Assembly: GCF_007830735.1 (NCBI RefSeq)
Contig: NZ_VLLN01000007.1
Location: forward strand, 62,001 to 126,000
Length of the DNA: 64,000 bases
Direction of reading: 5' to 3'
Source of the DNA: Geobacter argillaceus
GTDB taxonomy: Bacteria; Desulfobacterota; Desulfuromonadia; Geobacterales; DSM-12255
The notes beneath the pieces were generated by a model, which was not told where the DNA came from, did not search any database, and saw only the letters and a list, made by a program, of their open reading frames with translations. A program made the position numbers and the translations under genes. The first letter of the stretch is position 1. Every line of letters begins with the position of its first letter. Positions 37,501 through 44,418 of this stretch are shown here, piece after piece.

Positions 37501-38034
37501 CGTTATTCATGGACTGACAAAGCAGGACATAAGCACATTGCATCAGGTACTGATAATGGATTGATTCAAATGCAGGTTCAAAACGAAGGGAAAGTAGCCA
37601 ATCTGACCGTAGACCCTGTTAGCGGACAGGTTCTCCTTGAAAATACATCTTCCGGCAAGAAGGACGTGCTCTTTGCCGATCGTACAGAGATCCAGCAGGG
37701 TACGCATGTTACAGGCGCAGCAAATATGGCTGCATCAAAGATTGTCAGTTTGACTGGGGTGGATCAGAAGACAGCGGAAGGTGTTATTGCTACTGTCCAG
37801 AGTATAGCGGGTGATGTTGTTCCTCTTTCTAGGGAGTTGGGCGGTGCAATAAAATCATCCCGTTCGGCGACCAATGAAGCAGAAGAGAAAGCTGCTCGAG
37901 AAGTTGCGCAGGCAGCGCGAGATAAAACTGAACAAGTGAAGCTCTCTACTCAGAAGACTGCGAGAGTGCTCCAAAACCAGAGTAGGAACTCCAATCTCCC
38001 AAAAAGCGGGGGACCTGCGCCGCTTCGGCGTTAA
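34600..38034 (+). CDS. traG: TraG-like mating-pair stabilisation/entry exclusion protein
   Basis: 1144 aa. A signal-like first helix is followed by membrane helices at about 50-75, 85-105 and 345-400 with the TraG-type N-terminus (YYVYGGFDAVVNAFNKLALV). The long C-terminal part (from about residue 470) is Gly/Ala/Gln-rich, periplasmic or translocated, with coiled-coil tracts. In F, the N-terminal part builds the pilus and the C-terminal part stabilises mating pairs and meets the exclusion protein TraS. From about 37330 the DNA becomes noticeably richer in A/T, so the last 230 residues look separately acquired. Confidence 0.88.
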   Translation: MKVKSLIFAALLLIILLPSAALAVDFDYYVYGGFDAVVNAFNKLALVFGDNGYMSFYAFSIAAGIFFGCVTVAARILGAGNGSPMSWIIPALVGIGIYLSLAVPKGTLHIYDPVYNKNQAIGGIPAGVVAVAGVLNSVERGLVDIVTTAGDPMSYQSQAGGKGFLGLYQLTSLPLSAVNSNIDTSMRNYIKDCVGYEIMRPGTTLTVDALRKTSTDFTPLLAQAQNPSIYTVYYDSTTPNGQSMTCTDAWTNISAQLTPDNLKNNITAVCSALGYDPTDAASLTQCKTVLNNVNTGAGLGAASIEDFVKQAYISQRLDEIFRSGNATGATNYQFLLNASGSMKAANEWLPVLRAVLTAVAVGLIPFLALFIPTPIIGKAVGAIFGFFVWLTAWGVVDAIIHQFAIDYANSTYQLVRQNNLGMDAFYFFPDQTTKILGMFGTLRMSGMMLATVLTGMLVKFGGHAMAMMAGSLSGQIQSAGSRAAHEVEDPSGRASSIQRNSSAMPTQAWGNEHSFWARGNQSYLDMTSKTMASNDLIGGFGMDGASRMMADGSVGKSIGFGGKGAAMREAGLDRSYGLSIFDGKAGMAQSGALRDVIDKSYGGDLNKHAQMKVANDAALGRVFGNAGNYQDFLEKNLDKNVGQIDGEVKAYEGAQALGFQGNWRQFNAFRSEMQSLGDYTNAAAVNQVASKYGLSSGQALQMKAQFQNAKQFSESSEMSGKLGGPINAGAEMGKVVAAESAGKVQGIYMSGGYDHYQTMASHDVSGRGARYDLVRGAADQMVGKIAPQLKNDSEMYQDGKLTDKGFAQMQKAMEGQNITFTTPDGRQTMNVGMDGNVVNSTEQGVVASGDKARGEALKQELKAGGFGKNAVAEVDRMMKSGKGFSYEFAKDRNGNVESFSISRGGDVSRKDMATFRTGRDSESVNRNVQTVDQGLRSTIGNQTWRGNRGISENFHQDTYTDASGTHSRYSWTDKAGHKHIASGTDNGLIQMQVQNEGKVANLTVDPVSGQVLLENTSSGKKDVLFADRTEIQQGTHVTGAANMAASKIVSLTGVDQKTAEGVIATVQSIAGDVVPLSRELGGAIKSSRSATNEAEEKAAREVAQAARDKTEQVKLSTQKTARVLQNQSRNSNLPKSGGPAPLRR

Positions 38035-38051
38035 AGGAAGGATAATTGCCA

Positions 38052-38393
38052 ATGCAAGATAATGAAAATGCTGCATTTGTTCCTGATTTCTTGATTCCAG
38101 TGGGAGATGGGTTCGTAGTGCCAGTGCGAGTTGAAGATGCCGGGGTGTTAAAAATGAAACAGGCATCGCCTAATTTTTCTCTGACCGAATATGGGGTTTC
38201 CATGTCAATCGGCCAGCTGACGATGCCTGTTTCTGTTGTCGCACTGAACCATCTTATCGAAAATGGTCAAAATGTGTACGTATACGCTGATACGGGTAAA
38301 GGTTATATGTGCGAATTTATTGGAGCGTTTCCTTTGGAACGGGATCAGTTATTGAAACTTCTGGGTTCATGGGAAGCTCTGTATTCTGTCTGA
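38052..38393 (+). CDS. Small soluble protein behind traG (exclusion/immunity candidate)
   Basis: 113 aa from ATG 38052, with GGAAGG ahead. It has no signal peptide and no membrane helix, and it contains a beta-rich middle (FVVPVRVEDAGVLKMKQA). It shares the AT-rich composition of the traG tail and lies 17 nt after it. Its place suggests a partner of the variable traG C-terminus, but no family is recognised. Confidence 0.55.
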   Translation: MQDNENAAFVPDFLIPVGDGFVVPVRVEDAGVLKMKQASPNFSLTEYGVSMSIGQLTMPVSVVALNHLIENGQNVYVYADTGKGYMCEFIGAFPLERDQLLKLLGSWEALYSV

Positions 38394-38395
38394 AA

Positions 38396-38668
38396 TTACC
38401 TCTGATGATCTCCAAATCTTGAGCCATATCGGTAAGAATAGATGTATCGGTATCCGCCTTTATCATCATCAGCGATCTGCCGTTTTTCTCCCAATGCACG
38501 AGCAATTAAGGTGGGCAAGGAGCAAATTGCAAGGAAAAGGAAAAACGTTGAGGTCGCACCGAGCCCGATCATTTTGAGCATAAATATTATCAGGGCGACG
38601 TAACCGAATGATAGGAATAGGAGAGTTTTTTTGTTCTTAACTAAGAAATCGTGAAATTTTCTGGTCAT
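38396..38668 (-). CDS. Small two-helix membrane protein (TraS-like position)
   Basis: 90 aa with two hydrophobic helices (TLLFLSFGYVALIIFMLKMI and TSTFFLFLAICSLPTLIARA) and a polar, Tyr/Arg-rich C-terminus. It has a strong GGAGGGGGT ribosome binding site. It converges on the traG operon. A small inner-membrane protein beside a variable TraG tail recalls the F exclusion protein TraS; this is an inference from size, topology and position. Confidence 0.55.
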   Translation of the reverse strand: MTRKFHDFLVKNKKTLLFLSFGYVALIIFMLKMIGLGATSTFFLFLAICSLPTLIARALGEKRQIADDDKGGYRYIYSYRYGSRFGDHQR

Positions 38669-38918
38669 GTTCCGACCCCCTCCTTTCTATGACTATCTGG
38701 TCCCTGTAGAACTGTATCTATATTTTGCGCACGCTCAGTTTTTTGTCAACAAAAAATGCACTGAAAAATGAGTTTAAATGCAATTATTTCATATAGTTCA
38801 ATCACTCAGTCCTGGTAGGACAGAGAGGGCAGTTTGTTGCAGAAATTCTTTCCAATTGACCGAAGAAATATTCGAGGGTTGAGGGCTACAAGGTGAGAAA
38901 TCTGGAGCATTGTCATAG
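38669..38918. other. AT-rich gene-free spacer
   Basis: 250 bp, AT-rich, with TTTTTTGTCAACAAAAAA as an interrupted inverted repeat at about 38739-38756. It probably holds divergent promoters for the small membrane protein and the YdjM-like gene. No other feature is visible. Confidence 0.4.
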
Positions 38919-39404
38919 ATGCGGTGGCATTTCCATAAACTGACATCGGGCGCTGTCATCTACGCGGTGACTGGCGGGTACTTTCCAACTTGCATGGCGA
39001 TGATCGGCTCGATTATCCCGGATCTGCTGGAAATGGGGATTGTCCGGCATCGGACCATAACGCACTGGCCACCGCCGTGGATCGTTCTTGCCCTCGTGTC
39101 CTACGGAGCATGCCTGCTTTCCCCAAACGTCTGGATGTATCTCTTTTCCTTTATCTGCATCGGAGCGCTTCTCCATCTGGGTGAGGACTATCTGAGCGTG
39201 ACGGGAATTCCATTCCGGTCGCCGCACTGTTCCCGGAGGGGAGCCGGACTGTATGTCACCGGATCATTGGGGGAAGCCGTTCTGGTCATGTTTGTTACCG
39301 GGTTTTTCCTTCTGATCGCAAGGGATCGAGGGTTTTTTACTCCCGGTCATGCCATGGAGGAGATTGTGAAGGTGAAGTCTTTGACAGCTTTATTCTGGAG
39401 GTGA
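38919..39404 (+). CDS. YdjM-like membrane-bound metal-dependent hydrolase family protein
   Basis: 161 aa with about four hydrophobic helices. The signature HRTITHWP (about 43-50) together with GSIIPDLLE and HLGEDYLS resembles the YdjM/DUF457 family of inner-membrane, putative metal-dependent hydrolases, some of which are LexA-controlled. The His and Asp residues could hold a metal. Function unknown. It overlaps the HD-domain gene region and probably forms a three-gene unit with it. Confidence 0.7.
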   Translation: MRWHFHKLTSGAVIYAVTGGYFPTCMAMIGSIIPDLLEMGIVRHRTITHWPPPWIVLALVSYGACLLSPNVWMYLFSFICIGALLHLGEDYLSVTGIPFRSPHCSRRGAGLYVTGSLGEAVLVMFVTGFFLLIARDRGFFTPGHAMEEIVKVKSLTALFWR

Positions 39405-39415
39405 CTGGAGTGCAG

Positions 39416-40069
39416 ATGATCGACAAAAAGGCCCTTAACATAGCCTTGGAAAACAATTCGCTGATCCTGGTTCAGAAGTGCCTTCATGCCCGCAACCTCC
39501 ATCTCTACCGGCATTCGGTATTGACCGCCGAGATAGCATGGGACATCGTGGTTGGCACCAACTGTGATTTCGGTTTCTCCTCTTCACAGGCGTACATGGC
39601 GGGGATGCTCCACGATGTGGGCAAGCTTTTTGTCCAGGACAGGATTCTCGATAAACGACATCCGTTGACGGAAAGAGAATGGGAGATCATGGAGAAACAC
39701 CCGGCCTGGGGCCATGATTATGTTCGGGGAACGATATTCGAACCTTTCGGAGATGTGATCCTTCACCATCACAAACTCCCTGACGGTTCCGGATATCCGA
39801 AGGGCCTGGCGTCTGAAGTGCTGGATAACCGGGATCGGCTCATTGCAGCAGCAGACAAGATCGCTGCTTTCCTCGAGGACCGCCCGTATCGAAGGCGTGT
39901 CTCGAACCAGGATCTCATTTACCAGGAGGTGAGAGCGGTAGCGGAGCTTTATTTCGAGGGAGAGAAAGCGGAAGCCATTATTTCCACCGTTATGGGAGCC
40001 ATAGCCATGGAACGCTGGACATCAACTGGCAAGGAACAATTCTCCGGGACTGGCAGGGGGCGTCCATGA
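39416..40069 (+). CDS. HD/HD-GYP-like phosphohydrolase
   Basis: About 217 aa from ATG 39416; a GTG at 39401 overlapping the previous stop is possible. HD-domain metal ligands are RHSVLTAEIA, MLHDVGKLF and HPAWGHDYV, followed by HHHKLPDGSGYPKGL, which resembles the GYP part of HD-GYP enzymes. Those hydrolyse cyclic di-GMP. The protein lacks an attached receiver domain, so its input signal is not evident. The substrate is not proven by sequence. Confidence 0.8.
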   Translation: MIDKKALNIALENNSLILVQKCLHARNLHLYRHSVLTAEIAWDIVVGTNCDFGFSSSQAYMAGMLHDVGKLFVQDRILDKRHPLTEREWEIMEKHPAWGHDYVRGTIFEPFGDVILHHHKLPDGSGYPKGLASEVLDNRDRLIAAADKIAAFLEDRPYRRRVSNQDLIYQEVRAVAELYFEGEKAEAIISTVMGAIAMERWTSTGKEQFSGTGRGRP

Positions 40070-40329
40070 AAGTCACCGAACGGATGCTGGTAGATATGTG
40101 CCGCAGGATCAACAACGAGCAGTTGAAACATTGGGATTCCGGGCTGAAAGTTGAGCGATGTGCCGAGGATTATGTCGTGCTTCGTCTTTTCAGGAAACCG
40201 CAGCAGGGGAGACCGGGGAGCCTTGGCCTTTTTCGCGGATCTCCCCGGGAGGTGAAGGCCTTCATTGAGGGGTTTGTAAATGCCGCTAAATTTGCCAATG
40301 CTGGCGCTGCCGTCGAAGCCGCAACTTGA
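40066..40329 (+). CDS. Hypothetical protein behind the HD gene
   Basis: 87 aa whose ATG overlaps the HD-gene stop (ATGAAAG). It is compact and basic, with a Gly/Arg loop (RKPQQGRPGSLGLFRG). No recognised domain. Translational coupling suggests it works with the HD-domain protein. Confidence 0.55.
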   Translation: MKVTERMLVDMCRRINNEQLKHWDSGLKVERCAEDYVVLRLFRKPQQGRPGSLGLFRGSPREVKAFIEGFVNAAKFANAGAAVEAAT

Positions 40330-40385
40330 TCAAAATACTCTCAAACGATAATTGTTCGGACTTTCCCATGCTTGGGGGAATCCAA

Positions 40386-40414
40386 TTGACATTGGAGGTG
40401 AAAAGGTGTATTAA
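40386..40414 (+). promoter_or_regulatory. Strong sigma-70 promoter of a short leader transcript
   Basis: TTGACA at 40386-40391 and TATTAA at 40409-40414 are separated by exactly 17 bp. The start site would fall near 40421, giving a transcript of about 110 nt up to the terminator at 40531. Confidence 0.75.
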
Positions 40415-40420
40415 ACTGGC

Positions 40421-40531
40421 GTAATTTCATGGTTTTTGTGGAGGTTGACAAATGGGCACACTGCCCTTGATAAATATCGGTTGAACTGAAAGCCGCCTAT
40501 GTCTGATTTATGCAGACGGGTGGCTTTTTTC
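40421..40531 (+). ncRNA. Leader RNA with 10-codon ORF and terminator ahead of the defence operon
   Basis: The transcript would carry GGAGG (40439-40443), an 8-nt spacer, ATG 40452 and the peptide MGTLPLINIG with TGA at 40482-40484. The terminator stem begins only 5 nt later. This is the layout of a transcription attenuator or of a small independent RNA. The next gene starts at 40725. Nothing else is seen in the 40330-40724 gap except a possible weak promoter near 40547. Confidence 0.5.
40489..40531 (+). terminator. Intrinsic terminator of the leader RNA
   Basis: Outer stem AAGCCGCC paired with GGGTGGCTT, inner stem GTCTG/CAGAC, loop ATTTATG, then six T (40525-40530). A long, stable hairpin with a proper T run. 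Confidence 0.88.
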
Positions 40532-40724
40532 GTTGGGCTGAAATGAATTGACCGTCGCTGAACATCTTCTACATGACATCAAGACCAAGTAAAGTCGAGT
40601 AGCGCTCATATAAATAAAGCTGTAATAAGGTCAAGGAGTTGTTGCAAATCTGACATTGCAGATGTCCCCACTTTGTTTTCCAGAGAATTTTCAAAATCAG
40701 CCAACCGGAGGTTCAAAGATTGAT

Positions 40725-41915
40725 ATGACTCTTAATCAACATTCTGCTCCGGGATCAAATGCTGGTTTCAGCTATCAATTTGAACGTGCATTGTTCTGGT
40801 TAGCACAAAGTCCAGCTGGCTTTGTCGTCGGTGTTGAGACCGATGACGATGTTGCTGTTCGAGGTACGGATGGTTCACAGCTTTTAGAGCAGGATAAACA
40901 CTCTATTCGAGACAATGTTAAACCGTTCGGTGATCGTTCCAAAGACTTGTGGAATACATTAGCGATATGGATTGAGGCATTAAACACAGGAGAAGTTGCT
41001 GCCGAAACGGTACGTTTTTTAATGGTGACAAACAAAGTATTGCCGGATTGCATTGCTCGCAAAATAAGCCTTGCTGAAACCGAAGAACAAGTTACAGCCT
41101 GTATTGCTTTGTTGGAATTAGAAGCCAAAACACCACCGAATCACATTGCAGCATATATTCAACGCGTCCTTAACCCTGATTCGCGTGCAAATCTCAAAAA
41201 GCTCATTGAACGTTGCGAATTGGCTGATGCAATAGATGATTCTGCAGGAAAACTACTTCGCCAGAAAACTATCTCGCAACTACAATTACCTGATTGGTGC
41301 TCTGCAGATTCCGATTCGATCACCGATGAGCTTTTAGGATGGTTGCACAGAACTGCCTTGAATTCATGGCAGCAGAACATTCCTGCTTGGATTAAACGCG
41401 ACAGTTTTGTTAACCAACTTCACGCTGTTATCGATCGTAGAAAACGACAGATTAAGCGAGAGCGGGCGGAAAATCTTATTCCAGTTACTGACGATAATAT
41501 TGGTCAGCAAAAAGGTAGCCCTTTTGTGAAACAAATATATTTGGTCACTGATGACGACAGCGTTGTAGACAATGCGATCCGTGAGTTTATTCGCTGTAAT
41601 ATTGAAAAAATGCGCCTTTCAGCTGAAGGAAACATTACCGATGATGACTGGATTGCATTTGAAACTACCTTAAAGTCCAGGTGGGACAAAATTCGTTCGC
41701 GAATTATTCGAATGTCTCACGGGAATCCAGAAGAAGATGTCGGTTTTGAAATTTTTACTGATACTACGGAAGATCACCGTGAAAAACTGGCAGGAAGCGA
41801 TACCGATCAGGTTTATCTAACCTCGGGTACCTACCACCGCTTGGCCAACATGATCCAAGTTGGTTGGCATCCCCGCTTCGAAGAACTTATGCGAGAAATT
41901 CAGGAGATGTCATGA
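40725..41915 (+). CDS. ABC-three-component (ABC-3C) system effector with nuclease-like N-terminus
   Basis: 396 aa from ATG 40725. The N-terminal stretch GFSYQFERALFWLA, then VETDDDVAVRGTDGSQLLEQ-DKHS fits the E...DD...(E/Q)xK pattern of DUF4297/Cap4-like nuclease domains. The rest has no catalytic motif and may be the component that binds the middle protein. It overlaps the next gene by 4 nt (ATGA). Family knowledge: ABC-3C systems pair an SMC-like ATPase and a small middle component with a variable effector, probably in phage defence. The effector call is moderately sure. Confidence 0.7.
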   Translation: MTLNQHSAPGSNAGFSYQFERALFWLAQSPAGFVVGVETDDDVAVRGTDGSQLLEQDKHSIRDNVKPFGDRSKDLWNTLAIWIEALNTGEVAAETVRFLMVTNKVLPDCIARKISLAETEEQVTACIALLELEAKTPPNHIAAYIQRVLNPDSRANLKKLIERCELADAIDDSAGKLLRQKTISQLQLPDWCSADSDSITDELLGWLHRTALNSWQQNIPAWIKRDSFVNQLHAVIDRRKRQIKRERAENLIPVTDDNIGQQKGSPFVKQIYLVTDDDSVVDNAIREFIRCNIEKMRLSAEGNITDDDWIAFETTLKSRWDKIRSRIIRMSHGNPEEDVGFEIFTDTTEDHREKLAGSDTDQVYLTSGTYHRLANMIQVGWHPRFEELMREIQEMS

Positions 41916-42400
41916 TCGACATCCTTTTTGAACAGAAGATTATACAGAATACCGGACTTGCAGCAGAAGCGATTTGGCAGGCAGTCCACGAAGCCTATGA
42001 GATGAAAGGTCGCACCGAAGGCGTTCCCTTTCCTTTGGTGTTTCTTGTCTTGCCGCTTACTTTCCACAAACGTACAGCTAATGCTTTGGCCTCGAAAACT
42101 CAACCAGGAGCTATTTACAAGGCTCTTGCAGATGATCGAGAAATTCCAGTCGGCCTCCAAGGTCGAATGCAGGCAATGTCAGAACGAACATTGCACGCGC
42201 TATCCATTGGCTTCTCGACTGGCTTGTTAAAATTGGATCAAGATCACCAGCGCCAGGTAATTCCTGGAAAGAAAACTCCGCCAGTCACACATGTCACGGA
42301 AGATGTAAAAATTATCTTAAAAGCCGCCAAGCGGGTCGGACAAACATTCGCTGAACTGACAGTTGTCCAACTTGCAAGCCATTTGGAGATCAAATTCTGA
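41912..42400 (+). CDS. ABC-3C middle component
   Basis: 162 aa from ATG 41912, overlapping the effector stop. The first half (MIDILFEQKIIQNTGLAAEA) and FPLVFLVLPLTFHKRTANAL are typical of the small middle components found between ABC-3C effectors and ATPases. A short C-terminal helix region follows. The stop overlaps the ATPase start, so the three genes are translationally coupled. Role: adaptor between the ATPase and the effector, by analogy. Confidence 0.75.
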   Translation: MIDILFEQKIIQNTGLAAEAIWQAVHEAYEMKGRTEGVPFPLVFLVLPLTFHKRTANALASKTQPGAIYKALADDREIPVGLQGRMQAMSERTLHALSIGFSTGLLKLDQDHQRQVIPGKKTPPVTHVTEDVKIILKAAKRVGQTFAELTVVQLASHLEIKF

Positions 42401-44409
42401 TGAAAATAGCGATCCTGAAGATTATTCTATGGCCGAAAGACACCAGTCACCTCCCACGTGTGATTCATTTTGCTCCTGGAAAGATCAATATAATTACAGG
42501 GGAGAGCGCAGCAGGCAAATCCACATTAACCTCGATTATAGACTATTGCCTCGGTAGCGGAAAATGCTCAATTCCAGTCGGATTGATTCGCGAGGTTACT
42601 GGTTGGTTTGGCCTTCATCTTCAATTGGCCAATACTGAGATGATCGTTGCTCGACGTAATCCAGAAGACCAACAAACAACAGGTGATCTTTACTGGGCAG
42701 AAGGGATGGAGTTGTCTGTGCCGCTGACCGTTGAAAAGAACGCTCGCGTTGAAGATCTTAAAAATCGATTCAATCAAATCTCACATCTTCCTTCTCTCGA
42801 CTTCTCTTCAGATGAGAATGTTGGCTTTGGCGGACGCCCAAGCTTTCGCGATATGGCAGCGTTCAATTTTCAGCCACAACACATCGTCGCCAATCCATAC
42901 ACTTTCTTCTATAAAGCAGACACAACAGAGCATCGGGAAAAATTGCGACTGATTTTCCCACTTGTTCTTGGTGCCATTGACGCAAGTACACTCGCCAAAC
43001 AACGCGAGTTGAAAGACACTGAACGTGAGCACGAAAAACTTAGGCGTGAATTGGAAGCGCGTTTAGCTGCTGCACGTTCTTGGGAGGCGGAAATTGAAAG
43101 CTATTACCTGCAGGCGTTGACGTTCGGTCTGCTGCCAAATTCTCCCCCACACAAAGCAGGCTGGTCTTTGGATAAATACATTTTGGAGTTGAAAAAGGTC
43201 CCTGAGACTATACGAGCCATGGACATCCCAGATATTAAAGAGGGAACCAGTGAGGCTGGCGTTACAGAGTTGACCCTTTTAATAAATGAGGAGGACCGAC
43301 TCTCTCAGGAAATCGGTTCGATACGACAGCGGCTGGGTAAACTTGACCAGCTTTCGTCTTCTGTTGACGACTATAGCACCACTCTTACAAGCCAAGAGGA
43401 TAGGATGCAGGGAGTCGGCTGGTTTGAACAAAATCTGCAAAAAATGCATCAGTGTCCAGTTTGCTCTGCGGTTCACACTGAGGGCAATCCCCGTCTTGTA
43501 GAGTTGCAAACCTTGGCGCGGGAGTTGAAATCACTTACTGCGTCAGTTCATCAAGCTCCGGCTAAGCTTGATCAGGAACTTGCAGTGCTGCGACAGGAGC
43601 TTCGCGATCGTGAAGCGGCAATCTCCAAAGCCCGGCAGAAAAGAAAATTCCTTGAAGGACGTTCTACCGAGTTATCAGCCCAGCGACAACGTGTCAGACA
43701 AATTTATCTTTTTGTAGGCCGTGTAGAGCAGGCTTTGGAGAATGTTAGCGCCAGCCGTAATGTCGATGATATTCGCACAAAGGTACAATCTTTGGCAGAT
43801 AACATTGCCAAACTTAGGCGGGATCTTGATCCTCGCATGCAACGAGAACGTTTGAGTGCTGCGGTTGATACTGTTTCTGCGAAAATTGCGGGATACGCTC
43901 AGCTCTTGCAGTTAGAGCATGCGAAAGAAAATGTTCGGCTTAACATTCGTGAACTTAGCCTTCAATTTAGCAGGCTTTCTGGCCGGACTGATTTTCTTTG
44001 GGAAGTTGGCAGCGGGCAGAACTGGGTTGGCTATCATGTCGCTGGTATGTTGGCATTACATGAACATTTCATCAGCTTGAATCTCAATCCTGTGCCACGC
44101 TTCCTTGTTATTGACCAACCTAGCCAAGTATATTTTCCTGAAGCATGGCCTTCTATGGAACAGTCTCCAGATGGCGAGGATAAAGTCGCTAGTTCAACTG
44201 ACATTGCTGGTGTACGCCGCATTTTTAATACCCTGTCCAATTTCATCGATGTAATGGCAGGCCAGTTTCAAGTAATTGTAACTGAGCATGCCGGTTCCAT
44301 CACCTGGGAAGGCATTCCACATGTTCATCTCGTTGGTAATTGGCGTGCAGGCCATGATGAGTTCCTTATTCCAACCGCTTGGCAGAACGTAGAACTCACA
44401 GAAAAATAA
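42400..44409 (+). CDS. ABC-3C SMC/Rad50-like ATPase (DUF3732-type)
   Basis: 669 aa. Walker A is GESAAGKST at about 35-43. Long coiled coils (about 200-240, 290-330 and 370-540) flank a possible zinc hook, HQCPVCSAVH near 355. The C-terminal half carries PRFLVIDQPSQVYFP (Walker B-like) and an ATPase end. The plan matches Rad50/SMC-type ATPases used as sensors in ABC-3C defence. It is followed 9 nt later by a type III modification gene. Confidence 0.82.
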   Translation: MKIAILKIILWPKDTSHLPRVIHFAPGKINIITGESAAGKSTLTSIIDYCLGSGKCSIPVGLIREVTGWFGLHLQLANTEMIVARRNPEDQQTTGDLYWAEGMELSVPLTVEKNARVEDLKNRFNQISHLPSLDFSSDENVGFGGRPSFRDMAAFNFQPQHIVANPYTFFYKADTTEHREKLRLIFPLVLGAIDASTLAKQRELKDTEREHEKLRRELEARLAAARSWEAEIESYYLQALTFGLLPNSPPHKAGWSLDKYILELKKVPETIRAMDIPDIKEGTSEAGVTELTLLINEEDRLSQEIGSIRQRLGKLDQLSSSVDDYSTTLTSQEDRMQGVGWFEQNLQKMHQCPVCSAVHTEGNPRLVELQTLARELKSLTASVHQAPAKLDQELAVLRQELRDREAAISKARQKRKFLEGRSTELSAQRQRVRQIYLFVGRVEQALENVSASRNVDDIRTKVQSLADNIAKLRRDLDPRMQRERLSAAVDTVSAKIAGYAQLLQLEHAKENVRLNIRELSLQFSRLSGRTDFLWEVGSGQNWVGYHVAGMLALHEHFISLNLNPVPRFLVIDQPSQVYFPEAWPSMEQSPDGEDKVASSTDIAGVRRIFNTLSNFIDVMAGQFQVIVTEHAGSITWEGIPHVHLVGNWRAGHDEFLIPTAWQNVELTEK

Positions 44410-44418
44410 GGACAATCC

